Notes: generated from the sequence alone by a model not told the origin. A stretch of 64,000 nt of DNA from Triatoma infestans (GCA_011037195.1 JAAEAF010003088.1:62001-126000); one strand, 5' to 3'. Shown: positions 33,640 through 44,059, numbered from the stretch's first letter. Program-made: numbers and translations.

Positions 33640-33700
33640 AAATTCGTTCAGTAAAGTAGTTCTGTCGGTTGAGAGATGTTGACCGAAACCTTCATTTCGA
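33640..33700 (+). repeat. Family H scrap
   Basis: TTCAGTAAAGTAGTTCTGTCGGTTGAG and TGTTGACCG match the block TTTCAGTAAAGTGGTACTTCCGGTTGAGG-ATTTTGACAG. Confidence 0.4.
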
Positions 33701-33735
33701 ATACACAGGTGATATCCAAATGAAATACTTAATAT

Positions 33736-34375
33736 ACAGGGTGTCCCATTTAAACGAAGGTCACTTTTGAAATAAAGATATTAAACGAAGAAAGATATCA
33801 AAAAAGTGAACATAACTTTTTGTTGAAGTATTTTCGCTCTAGTTTATGATGGTGTTAATGTTATTTGATTCTATTGCCGCCTTATACCTTAAATCGGTGA
33901 TTGAAAGTGGCGATTTCCTTTTCACCCCCACTTTTTACTACTGTGTTGAAAACTACTAAAAAAAAATGAAGAATAATGCCGTTAATTTCACTTCAATATT
34001 TCATAAAGATTAAATTTTCGTCGATTTTTTTGCCTTTCTTTTTTCATAAACTAAAATTAAAGCGGATTTTCTTATTAATTTCTAATAAATAAGAGAGTTC
34101 AAATGCTGACAACACTTAAAAACCTACTTTAGAACCATAAGGGACTTAAATATCAAGTAAAACATCATTAAAACAAAACAACATTCCAGTTTATTTACAA
34201 AAATCTATAAAAAAAAATATTTCCTATTTAAATGACCTCCTCGGCTTAACCGGCACAAGCGCAGTCGCTGTCCAACAGATGAAGTTGCCAACCGTATCAT
34301 GTCTGCCGGAATTGCTAAGCAGGTTTGGATTAAGTCTTCTCTAAGTGCTTCTGAAGTTGTTGGTTCCCTGACATA
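33736..34375 (-). pseudogene. Mariner-like element relic (TIR and transposase C-terminus)
   Basis: The left edge carries ACAGGGTGTCCCATTTAAA (33738-33756), a terminal inverted repeat type common in animal mariner-like elements. On the minus strand, 34372-34230 reads, across frameshifts, IPADMI, RLATSSVGQRLRLC and LSRGGH, resembling the C-terminal block I-C--I--DMLRR--SSV-QRL-LC---GGH of such transposases. The other TIR and the catalytic part are missing. Confidence 0.55.
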
Positions 34376-35732
34376 ATTTTTTTTCTGATTTCAAAAATCT
34401 AACATGAATGAATTAACTTCGTTTTTCAATTAAGAGAAAGCAAAAATATAATTGAGCATAAAATTGGATATTAAGAACATATTTCAATTAGTAATTGAAG
34501 TAATACAGAGATAAAATGATCCAGTTGGTTTAAAGAGGTGAATCTCAGGCGAAAATTTTCTCAATCACTTCCAGACTGATAAAGATTCTGATAATCGGCT
34601 AATTAAAAACCAACAAATTTTCATTTAATTGTATTTTCCGGTAGTTTGATCCTTGACTCCTTTCGTTGAACACGTTACCACTAGACAACTTTTCGCCTCG
34701 ATTAGAATGTGTGATTTGAATTATGAAGTGTCAGTGTCACAAGCGGAGAGTGTTACTTATAGTGTAGCTATAAAGGTGTACAAATTGAACATTTCAAACA
34801 ATAAAATACTCTTATAAATTTTAAAAACAGTTGAGTTTCCGGGTTGAGGTCGCATTAGCACTTCCATTTAGCTTACCAATTGCAATATGGACGAAACGTC
34901 GGTTTCTAGCAAATCACTGTCGCAGTATACACTCGCAAACTTTACTGTTTTTCATGAAAATAACCGCGGAAACCTAAAAGATTATACTCTTATTAATTAT
35001 TCAAATTGTGATCTAGAATTTCATTAATATTAAAATTAGCTAAACATAGTTATTTTTTTTTACCAACTCTAACGACTAAAAAACTTTTGAAAATAGAAAT
35101 ATCTGGAAGTAATTTACTAAAGTGTAAAAAATGTGCCGCCATTCATAACTGTTTATGAATTTTACTAGGCAGCTATTTTTTACCAATGTCAACCGAAGAA
35201 ATTTTTCATTTAATCGCTGACAGGAAGAAATCAAAATAAATCTCAAAAATTTTATATATTTCAATAAAATTCATTCATCAATGTTGGATGAACTTGTCGC
35301 CAGCTAAAATTTTTTTGAGCGTTATTTCTAGTTGAATTAATTTTCTTTTCAGTCCACCTCATACTAAATTAGTTCACTGTGTTAAAAAGTAGATAAAAAT
35401 ATTTAGTTTAGGAAGGGGTCTTTATAAATAAGTTAATATGGGGGGTGGGGTGGTATATGTAATTTATTTTGAAACTATAATTAACTTAGCAATTAGTGGG
35501 TATAGTATAATTAACTATGTAAGGTGTTATAATTAGTGGTTGTAATTGTTTGGTTACATTAATTAGTTGCTAATTCAGTTAGTAATGCGCAATTAAATTC
35601 TAACCGCAGTTATAATAATGGTGCCTAAAACATTAACTTAGGTTCAAGATTGATTTTCTATCAATAATGTAATAAATACTTCTTTCATTCATGTAATAAA
35701 TACTCTTCTCTTTATTTTGGAACACTAATGTA
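34376..35732. other. No genes recognised
   Basis: AT-rich. GACGAAACGTCGGTTTCTAGC at 34890-34910 resembles the 3' half of the PLE hammerhead tag, but its CTGAAGA half is absent. Nothing else identified. Confidence 0.35.
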
Positions 35733-35965
35733 TTTTTTTTTTTAATTTAAGGCGCGTCAACATCTATTCATTAGCGCCCGGGACCTCCACAGTGCACTGC
35801 CGGCCTCCGGACAGTGTTCTCTCGTTACAGACAACACTTCTATCACCGGACAGTGAGCTGTAAAGGCTCCTAGGAAGAAAAAATCTAAGGGTAGCGCAGC
35901 TAGATTCGAACCAGGGTCCTCCGCGTGGGAGTCCAGTACGCTAACCACTTAGCTATTCCCTTCCC
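35733..35965 (-). mobile_element. SINE-A complete short form
   Basis: Best short-form copy. Minus strand: GGGAAT-AGCTAAGTGGTTAGCG (A-box), B-box GGTTCGAATCTAG (35913-35901), ATTTTTTCTTCCTAGGAGCC, CAGCTCACTGTCCGG, GTGTTGTCTGTAACGAGAG, CACTGTCCGGAGGCCGGCAG, GCGCCTTAAATT and a poly-A tail. About 233 bp. A likely class: tRNA-derived, LINE-mobilised. The B-box and A-box are near consensus. Confidence 0.85.
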
Positions 35966-37009
35966 TCACAAAATTGTTGCTATAATTTTTACTTTCTCTT
36001 ATTTTTCTCTTTAATATCCACTCAGTCTCTCATAAAGTTTTTAGAACGCTTGCGCAATTAAAAATGAAGTCAGCATAATCTCAGATTCTGTTTGCCAGTC
36101 TTTGTTTTTATTTTTAAGACTTTAATTATTAATTTGATTTTTAATTTAGTTATTTTTAATTTGATGAACCGATCACGATGGCATTTCAGTAACTATTCCG
36201 CGCTATCAATGCCTGTTTAAGATTTTTTTCTAATGTTCTCTTTGACCGCCATATCTTTTCATTATAGATTAATCTGGTTAAAACCATATCTCAAAAGACA
36301 ATACCTTTAATTAATATTCATTTAAAAGTCGTTTTTATAAAACAATTCCCCCTTCTACTCTCTCTGTTCCATTTTAACTACACCACTATAGTAAACACAC
36401 TAGGATCATTTCAATATAATATACATTGTACCTTTATCTTCCATAAATCTTATCTTGTCCAAGCAGCATTACTCTGGAATCTTTTTCCAATATATATTTT
36501 TTTAAATAATCAAATTAATTAAATTCTTTTAACTTCTTCATTAGTTTACAACCTCCTTCATATTCAATTATTTCGCAATTCTAGTTCTACTTGTAAAATA
36601 ATTATTGTATTTTATTATTTTATTTTTATTTTATTTCTTGTCCTTTGTTTTTTTTTTTTTTGTTTGTAATTTCTTTATCTTGCTTTCCCCCCATAATTCC
36701 TAGCTTTCTTTTCCATTTGTATTTATTTTTAAAGACCATTTTTATTTCAAGTGTTTATAAAAACAATTATTTATCAATTTGTTATTACAAAGCAAATTTA
36801 TTTAATATATTCCACTTTTTTTTAAAGAATTATTTTAATGAATTTTTATTTGTATTTATTTTTAAGGCATTTTATTTACAGAATAATAGTGTTATTTATC
36901 AAACAGTGAGTGAAGATTTTTTTTGTTTTTTTACGTACTGAACAAGTTGAATACATCTTGCTCACATGTTGAATATTGAATTTTTTCTACAAATAATTTT
37001 CTTAACTTA
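35966..37009. other. No genes recognised; poly-T rich
   Basis: Very AT-rich; a 98-codon Phe/Ile-rich frame at 36645-36941 is a product of T-rich DNA. Nothing identified. Confidence 0.4.
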
Positions 37010-37225
37010 AATGAATATAAATAACAAAAATAAAAGTTGCAAATATTGAAAAGGTACTTGTAATTCAAGTCAAATACATCCGTCTCTGTATAAGCTGCTC
37101 TCTTTGGTATAACCTCAAATCATTGCTGATTGGGATTTGTTTTGAAATACGTTCTTGTTGCTACTAGATGTCGAGCTAGTTAGAATTGAATAATATTACT
37201 TTACGTCACTTATGAGAAAAAAGTA
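37010..37225 (+). repeat. Interspersed repeat R, copy 1
   Basis: AATTCAAGTCAAATACATCC, GGTATAACCTCAAATC, GCTACTAGATGTCGAGCTAG and TAGAATTGAATAATATTACTTT align in order with 61960-62170. Both copies lie next to a family H copy, which may be part of a larger unit. Identity of the element unknown. Confidence 0.6.
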
Positions 37226-37264
37226 TAGCTTCACTCACTACTTTTTAAAAATTAATAATTATCA

Positions 37265-37549
37265 GATTATTTCACGTTTGCAGAAAAAAAAAAAAAAAGA
37301 ATTTTTTTTTGTCCTTTTGTGTGGTGTGTGTTTTGTGTGTGGAAAAAATATCTCAAAAAATAAAAAATAAATCATACGAAGCTCAAACAGATATGCCATT
37401 TGGTTACTACCGTAGAATCTGCCATTAAGGGTTTGATCAAATGCCATCAACCGGAAGTGTTGACTTTTGTTTGTCATTTACGCCATTTTCTCGGAACACC
37501 TCCAATGATTTTTTTTCCCTTCTAACTTCCTTTCTTAACTAGACACATA
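37265..37549 (-). repeat. Family H diverged copy, left part
   Basis: A TGTGTGGTGTGTG block, ATATCTCAAAAAATAAAAAATAA, CATCAACCGGAAGTG (37446-37460) and ATTTTCTCGGAACACC match family H. Interrupted by a long SINE-A and resumes at 38102. Confidence 0.6.
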
Positions 37550-38101
37550 GGGAAGAGAAAAGGTAGGTGGTTAGCGATTGGACTCCAGCTGTACTGCCTT
37601 TAGATTTTTTTTTCCTAGCAACCTTTACAGCTCATTGTCCGATGATGGAGCTAGAAGCGCATTTGCTGGGTGTGCGCGGTTCACCAGATCTTGCTAGAGA
37701 GAGCCTTCCATAGCTTCTGGTAGTGGAGTGTGACCTCGTTCTGGGCGCGTGTCTCAACCTGCCCTTAAACGGGTCAAGCGGGAGAGTGCTTCGGCATTTC
37801 TGCTATGGTCGAGCATTGCACTAAAAGTCCTTCCATGGTGGTGACATTCCCTTCTTGTTAAACGATCCCGCTGCTTGCAACGGAGGACCTGGTAAACCCA
37901 AAAAGGTAGGTACGGTCTAGAAAGAACCCCCGAAGTACCACAAGGAAAAGGGGTATACGGGAAGAATGTCCGGTGATGGACAGTGTTGTCGGTAATCTAG
38001 TGAACACTGTCCGGAGGCTGGCAGTGCACAGAGTAGGCTTCGGACATTAATAATCATTGATGTCGATGCGCCTTAAATTTAAAAAAAAAAAAAAAGGAAA
38101 A
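37550..38101 (+). mobile_element. SINE-A long form with 14-bp TSD
   Basis: Head (GGTGGTTAGCGATTGGACTCC), TTTAGATTTTTTTTTCCTAG, CAGCTCATTGTCCGATGATGG, then a GC-richer extra segment of about 318 bp (37650-37967), then GTCCGGTGATGGACAGTG, CACTGTCCGGAGGCTGGCAG, GATGCGCCTTAAATTT and poly-A. It is flanked by exact TAACTAGACACATA (37536-37549 and 38102-38115). The 13-bp GTCCG[A/G]TGATGGA borders the extra segment on both sides. Like the long form at 11062-11587, the extra segment sits between head and body. Confidence 0.85.
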
Positions 38102-38275
38102 TAACTAGACACATACATATAGGTCTATCACATTTATTTGTAACATTTTCCAGAATCAAAAATGGGTTTTGGCAAGATTTCTGGAGTATTTTGACGTTAC
38201 ATATTGTTAAATTTTATTATGAAGCTTCATTTCAAATAGTATACTTTTATAGTTTACTATCTATAAAATATTAAA
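38102..38275 (-). repeat. Family H diverged copy, right part
   Basis: CACATACATATAGGTCTATCACATTTATTTGTAACATTTTCC-type sequence continues the monomer block interrupted by the SINE. Diverged further right. Confidence 0.45.
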
Positions 38276-38379
38276 ATCCATTAAGCGCCCTTCTAGAATT
38301 ACATAATTCGAATCATTAACGGAAAGATATCTTTAATTGAAATTTTGGATTTTGGAAAAACTGAAGTTTTGGAATTTAT

Positions 38380-38870
38380 AAATTGAATTTTCACCGGAAA
38401 CTTCATATTTTTAAGGTTCTGTAAAAACATTTTTAGAGAATGGTTTTTATTGTATGTGTATATGTGAATATATATATATATATTTATACATATATTTCTC
38501 AAAAACGAAAAATTAGCCAAAAGCCTGATCTTGTGATATTCCGTTCAGTTACCACCACTGCAACTGATACTAAGTTTTTGGAAAATTCAATCAAGCGGAC
38601 GTGCGAATTTACTGATAGTTTTTTTTTTGTTTTTTTTTATTCCATTTTTGCGAATTTTACGTAATTTCTGTTTCAACTATTTATTTTTTTTAACTTCTTA
38701 TATTGCCTATCACTTTTATTTATAACATTTCCCCCGGAAAACTGATTTTTGATTGATTTTATATGAGCAATAAGTTAAGCTTACTGCTTAAAGTACCACT
38801 TCAGTTGCAATGTATAATAATTCTGCCATCTGTATAATATTAAAGTACATTATTAACAGCATATTAGCGG
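38380..38870 (-). repeat. Family H diverged copy
   Basis: TTTTCACCGGAAACTTC, GGTTCTGTAAAAACATTTTTAGAGAATGG, a TATA microsatellite (38467-38483), CTCAAAAACGAAAAATTAG, GATATTCCGTTCAG, CACTTTTATTTATAACATTTC and TCTGCCATCTGTATAATATTAAAG follow the family order. No intact ends. Confidence 0.6.
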
Positions 38871-39674
38871 GCTATCTTCTGGTACTACAATGTAATCACT
38901 TCTAGTAATATCTGGTCATGGTTCCTAACCAACATGCACTCGCAAAACTACTAATATGTTATAGCAACTAACTAAAAAAAATTACACGTTTTAAAAACAA
39001 TTTATCAATTTTATAATTGCTATTATATGCAGTAAATTTCTGTGAGTATTTTCCAACCATATTTTCTTTCTTTTTTTTTTCTATAATAATTATTAATAAC
39101 AATCATTTACGATTTAAACTGTTCTGAATATAATTTAAAACTGTTAATTAGTCGCAAATTATGTTACGCTAGTTGTTTATAAAGTTGCAGTATATTATTC
39201 AAATAAACATTAAAAAAAAAAAAAAGTTAATTATATTGAAGGTTATATGTATGAACTGTAGGATCAGCGGGGGGGGGGGTGGGGGGACTGATCGTTGGCA
39301 AGTGACTTCAAGTATCTTGAAGAATCTAACAGCTGTATATTTCCTCTCTGACTGTCTATCCGAAATAGAATTGTCTTCCCATTCGTTGAATGTGAGCATT
39401 AGATACTTAGAGTCAGGAGTGTTTATATATGTGTGTGCGTCCATCTAACTTCCTAGTCTTCCTGCTTACATTATAAATGACATCTAAATGAGGGTGGTAT
39501 TCAACTGCTAATCTCCTCATATATATATATGTATATATAATTATTATTCCTTCTTTATAAAAAAAAATAATTTTTTTTTCTTCTTTTTCATCTTAGGATT
39601 ATCTCCTCTATTCGTTTTGTTTGATCAATTTCATTAACACCATGTTAGTTTTTTCTAATAATTATATTTTTTTT
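38871..39674. other. No genes recognised
   Basis: AT-rich with a G run (39269-39287) and a (TA)n block near 39519-39537. Nothing identified. Confidence 0.35.
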
Positions 39675-40673
39675 ACTTTCTCTAACTCCTAGCTTAAGAG
39701 GAAGTATTGTAATCGTGTCATATTTTCGATATCGAGTTTTCACCGGAATTACAGTTTTGTGGTCTCCTGAGTTCAAAAAAGTGGTTTTTAGGAAATGGTC
39801 TGTATATATATATATATATGTGAACAGCATAGCTCAAAAACGAAAAATCATAGAATGTTCAAACTTAATATTCCTTTAGGTATCACCATGGGATCTGACA
39901 GTACGTTATCTGTCAAAATTCCTCAACCGGAAGTACTATTTTACAAGTAGTTTTTTTTTTTTTTTTTTTTTTACTTTTTTGCGATTTTCTCAAAAATGGC
40001 TCCGACGATTTTCTTTAAACTTGGTACAACATCAACTACATACATATATGAAGAGCTACAACTTTTATTTAAAACATTTCTTTGGGAAAATTCATTTAAG
40101 GGCACTTTTGGGGGAAGGGTGGGAGTAGGTTTTCATCTAAAGTGCTATTTTAGTTTATTAGACAATTTTGTCATCTAAATAATGTTAATTAGAATTAAAT
40201 ATGCTGTAGAAATTCCGAGTTTGAAAAAAAATCGGATGACCGGAAGTACGTTTACTTTACCACTTCAGTAATTAATTTTTCCATTTTTTTGCGATTTTCT
40301 CACAAATGGTCCCAACAATTTTCATCCTATATAAATTACAAATTATATTTAAAACATTTCTTTGGGAAAATTCATTTAAAGGACACCTTTAGGGGAGAGG
40401 TGAGGTTATGTTTTTCTCTAAAATGCTATCATAGTTGACTATACAATTCCTATCATCCAAACAAACTTAATTAGAAATAATAAATAGATAGGCCAAAATT
40501 CCGTGTTTCAAGAAAATTAGTAAACCGGAAGTGCACTTTTATTGAACAGCAGTTTTTTTTTGCAGTTTTCAACGAATTTCAATAAAATTTAGTACACAAA
40601 CTATAAAATTTGTTAATTATAATTTTGAGAACTGGAGTAAGAGAAAGTAGTCGTGTGAGTGTTTCACACCAGA
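39675..40673 (-). mobile_element. Family H complete copy (two monomers)
   Basis: Hairpin end ACTTTCTCTAACTCCTAGCTTAAGAG at 39675, TTTTCACCGGAATTAC, a (TA)n in place of (CA)n (39804-39819), CAGCATAGCTCAAAAACG, two monomers, and the terminus GGAGTAAGAGAAAGTAGTCGTG, GTTTCACACCAGA at 40673. ACCGGAAGT sites at 39927, 40239 and 40525. No TSD. Confidence 0.9.
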
Positions 40674-40689
40674 TTTTTTTTTTTTTTTT

Positions 40690-40720
40690 TACTTTCTCTT
40701 ACTACTGTATTTATCGTCGT
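40690..40720 (-). repeat. Family H hairpin-end scrap
   Basis: ACTTTCTCTTACTACTG directly after the T run that follows the copy ending at 40673; head-to-tail with it. Confidence 0.4.
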
Positions 40721-40955
40721 GTTGTTTTTTTAATCATTTATAACCCACTACATGGAATCGAATACAGACTGCATAAAATCAAACGGATTTTATCATTATT
40801 CTCCAGCTGGGTGATATCATTGGGTAACAATCCACATATACATTTGGTATTAAACGATGTGATGTGATGGCAAGAAGAAAGAAGATATAATTTTTAAATA
40901 ATTTATAAATCTAAAAATTATAACGAGTGGTTCCAGCCAGCCGCTATCTGCAATT

Positions 40956-41108
40956 CAAGAACCGCCGGCAAAACCCTTTCAAACAGGGGTCGATATACAG
41001 TCAAAAGAACCGCCGGCAATACCCTTTCAAACAGGGGTCAATATACAATCAAGAGAACCCGCCGCCGGCAAAACCCTTTCATACAAGGGTCAATGTACAC
41101 TCAAGAGG
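40956..41108 (+). repeat. Tandem ~48-bp repeat in LTR-1
   Basis: Three units of about 48-52 bp, each AACCGCCGGCAA, ACCCTTTCA-ACA-GGGTC, then AT-TAC and TCAA. The minus copy (30827-31543) has one unit plus a partial, so copy number differs between insertions. Confidence 0.8.
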
Positions 41109-41228
41109 CCACCTGGCTACCATCTGTCGCCACCCCGGACCGATCTCTCCTAGGGTCAATATACTAAACCGGGAGATGTCTTAGTGTGGCACGTACTGAC
41201 ACATCAGCCGATGTGTGAGTGATGCAAA

Positions 41229-41432
41229 TATAAACGTCGCCCCACTGGAGGAGGGGATCAGTTATACACGAATATTCCATCAGTTACCAGTTATACATCA
41301 GTTACAAATCAGTATTCCGTCAGTTACACACGAGTTAGACATCAGTATACATCAGTTCACGATCAGTTAAGTGCCAGTACGAAATCAGTTCACAACCAGT
41401 ACGAGATCAGTTACACATCAGTTACCAAGCAG
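41229..41432 (+). promoter_or_regulatory. LTR-1 promoter: TATA box plus initiator array
   Basis: TATAAA at 41229-41234 and ATCAGTT at 41257-41263 are at canonical TATA-to-start distance for an arthropod TCAGT initiator. The following ~170 bp repeats CAGTT/CAGTA every 8-20 bp, giving many potential initiators or a short minisatellite. Whether any is used is unknown. Confidence 0.55.
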
Positions 41433-41708
41433 TTAAGTTTCACACATCGCGAGCGCGTCCCTATTCAAGGTTTTAAAACACTATTTCTTTAATATTTATT
41501 AATCATTCATAATTCTTATATTCATTTACAATTGTGCATGTTAGTTTATCTATTTCAAAACACTTTAAATTATTCGTTAAAATATACTTTATTTTCATAA
41601 ATCAGTAGTACGTATTTCGAATAACAACTCTCTAAAACTCTCTAACTAACAATACTTACATCTCACTTCAACTCCCGATACCAAGACATCTGATTCCAAT
41701 ACAAACGA

Positions 41709-42125
41709 CATCTTCCACTAAAGATCCCCTGTCAAAACATCCCCTGAAGATAAGCGTTCACATAGATGGCAATGAAAAAAGGCTTCAATTTTATTTTTTT
41801 AAAAACTCAGATCTGTATTTGCTCTCTCTGTTACAGACTCTATAAATAGGCCATTCTAAAAATCTTTAACCATCATGACATTAAATAAATCTTACCCATC
41901 CTTCTTCTTATCTCTCCAACATCTTGAACAGAAGTTTTAAGGAAGTTTAAACTTAAAGACACGTTTACAAATTCCACCAGAATACTCATAAAACAATTAA
42001 TTACTTCGGTAAAAATGTATTCAATGACAGATTTTTTTAGATTTAGACAGTAAGCAGTTCAAGTTTAATGACAAATCTTTTGGAATCGGTTTTCAGCAAA
42101 ATTTTGGAAAAAAAAAAAAAAAAAA
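41709..42125. other. No genes recognised
   Basis: AT-rich; the end (42085-42105, GGTTTTCAGCAAAATTTTGG) may be scrap of an older family H copy that holds the next insertion. Confidence 0.3.
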
Positions 42126-43121
42126 TCTGGTGTGAAACACTCACACAACTTTCTCTTACTCCAGTTTCTTAAAATTATAATTGACAAATTTTATAGTTTG
42201 TGTACCAATTTTAATGAAATTCGTCGAAAACTGACAAAACTTTTCAGTAAAAGCGCCACTTCCGGCTTACAATTTTCTTAAAACTTGAAATTTTGGCCAT
42301 CTATTTATTTCTAATTAATTTTGTTTGGCTGATAGAATTGTATAATCAACTATGATAGCACTTTAGAAGAAGCTGTAACCCCACCCATCCCCTAAAAGTA
42401 CCCTTAAATGAATTCTGCCAGAGAAATATTTTTAATAAAAGATGTAGATCTTTGCATGTTTAGTTTATATATGAAGTTTCAAGAAAAGCGTCAAAGCCAT
42501 TTTTGAGAAAATCACGAAAAAGTGAAACAAAATCATTTAGTAACGTGTAAAAAACAAACGCACTTCCGGTTTTATTCGATTTTTTTTTAAACTCGGAATT
42601 TCAACAACATATTTAATTTTAATAAATATTATTTACATGGCAGAATTGTCTAATAAACTGAAATAGCAGTTAAGATGAAAACATAACTCACCCCCCACCC
42701 TCCACCCCAGAAGTGTCCTTAAATGAATTTTCCCGGAGAAATGTTTCAAATAAAAGTTGTAGCTCTGTGTATGTGCGTAGTTGATATATACCAAGTTTGA
42801 AGAAAATCGTCGGAGCCATTTTTGAGAAAATCGAAAAAAACGTAATAAAACCAACTAGTAAAGTGGATACTTCCGGTTGTGGAATTTTGGCAGATAACGC
42901 ACCTAACAGATTCCATGATGATATCTAAACGTAATATCAAGTTTTAACTTTCTACGGTTTTTCGTTTTTGAACTATGCTGTTCACATATTATACACTCAG
43001 ACACACATACAGACCATTTGCTAAAAACCACTTTTTTGGACTCAAAACGGATATTTCCGGTGAAAACTCAAGATCGAAAATTTGACACGATTACAATACT
43101 TCCTCTTACTAGGAGTAAGAA
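42126..43121 (+). mobile_element. Family H complete copy (two monomers)
   Basis: Reference-quality copy: TCTGGTGTGAAACACTCACAC, ACTTTCTCTTACTCC, monomers about 42285-42588 and 42589-42888, GAGCCATTTTTGAGAAAATCG, CTTCCGGTTGTGG, CAGATAACGCACC, GAACTATGCTGTTCACAT, a CA/AC block, CGGATATTTCCGGTGAAAAC, and the end hairpin CTTCCTCTTACTAGGAGTAAGA. No TSD; A runs on both sides. Confidence 0.9.
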
Positions 43122-43189
43122 AAAAAAAATTAAATCGCATTTTTTGTAATTTTTTTTTGGACAAATTTTGACAAAAACCATGTCATCAT

Positions 43190-43316
43190 GTTGGAAAACA
43201 TAATGGATGCCTAAGCGGAATATCAGATTGTTAACTTCATGCGATTTTTCACACACACGCACACAAAAGTTAAGAATCCTAAAAAACACGTATTTCCGGT
43301 GAAAATAAATACCAAT
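43190..43316 (+). repeat. Older family H 3'-side fragment
   Basis: GGATGCCTAAGCGGAATATCAG, CTTCATGCGATTTTTC, CACACACACGCACAC and ACGTATTTCCGGTGAAAAT follow the family order but with a shortened middle. It follows a younger copy in the same orientation, as at 55483-55652. Confidence 0.55.
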
Positions 43317-43319
43317 ATT

Positions 43320-44048
43320 ACTTTCTCTTACTCCTAGTAAGAGGAAGTATTGTAATCGTGTCAAATTTTCGATATCGAGTTTTCACCGGAAATATCCGTT
43401 TTGAGGTCCCCTGAGTCCAAAAAAGTGGTTTTTAGCGAATGGTCTGCGTGTGTGTTTGTGTGTGTGTGTGTGTGTCTGTGGTGTGTGTGTGTGTCTGTGT
43501 GTGTGTATGTATGTGAACAGCATAGCTCAAAAACGAAAAATCGTAGAAAGTTCAAACTTGATATTACGTTTAGGTATCACCATGGGATCTGACGGTGCGT
43601 TATGTGTCAATATTCCTCAACCGGAAGTACCACTTTACTAGTTGTTTTTTTTTACGTTTTTGCAATTTTCTCAAAAATGGCTCCGAAGATTTTCTTTAAA
43701 CTTGCTATATCAACTACACATACAAAGAGCTACAACTTTTATTTGAAACATTTCTCCAGGAAAATTCATTTAAGGGCACTTCTGGGGGAGGGGTGGGGTT
43801 ATTTTTCTCTAAAGTGCTATCACAGTTGATTATACAATTGTATCATCCAAACAAAATTAATTAGAAATAAATACATGGCCAAAATTCCGAGTTTCAAGAA
43901 AATTAGTAAACCGGAAGTGCGCTTTTACTGAACAATTTTTTCAGTTTTCGACGAATCTTATTAAATTTGGTACACAAACTATAAAAGCTGTCAATTATAA
44001 TTTGGAGAACTGGAGTAAGAGAAAGTTGTGTGAGTGTTTCACACCAGA
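43320..44048 (-). mobile_element. Family H complete copy (one monomer)
   Basis: Hairpin end ACTTTCTCTTACTCCTAGTAAGAGG at 43320, TTTTCACCGGAAATATCC, TTTTGAGGTCCCCTGAG, (GT)n at 43446-43506, CAGCATAGCTCAAAAACG, ACCGGAAGT at 43620, one ~300-bp monomer, ACCGGAAGTG at 43910, and the terminus GGAGTAAGAGAAAGTTGTGTG, GTTTCACACCAGA. Opposite to 42126-43121, their hairpin ends face each other 198 bp apart, so the two form a large inverted repeat. Confidence 0.92.
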
Positions 44049-44059
44049 TTTTTTTTTTT

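Larger units (their letters stand above)
40858..41703 (+). mobile_element. Solo LTR (family LTR-1), plus copy
   Basis: 846 bp, TGTGATGTGATGG ... CCAATACA, flanked by exact AACGA (40853-40857 and 41704-41708). It carries about three tandem ~48-bp units (CCGCCGGC at 40962, 41010 and 41062; each with CCCTTTCAAACAGGGGTC-like and TATAC), a TATA box (TATAAA at 41229), a TCAGT initiator with its A at 41260 (31 bp on), and then a series of about 14 degenerate CAGTT/CAGTA units to 41432. No internal gag/pol, hence solo LTR. The 5-bp TSD and TG..CA ends fit Ty3/gypsy-type elements. Confidence 0.9.

Noticed and set aside
34880..34915. Fourth hammerhead motif.
   Set aside because: Only the GAAACGTC half is present; no CTGANGA half at a suitable distance.
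43602..43829. A similar ~75-90-codon frame (with FAIFSKMAP, FFKL, YNFYLKHFS-KIHLRALLG) recurs in many family H copies (8015, 42633, 43602, 55074, 39996).
   Set aside because: The frames recur because the copies are similar, are broken at different places, and lack any known domain. They lie in the tandem monomer, which also occurs twice per copy. No sign of coding selection can be seen by eye.
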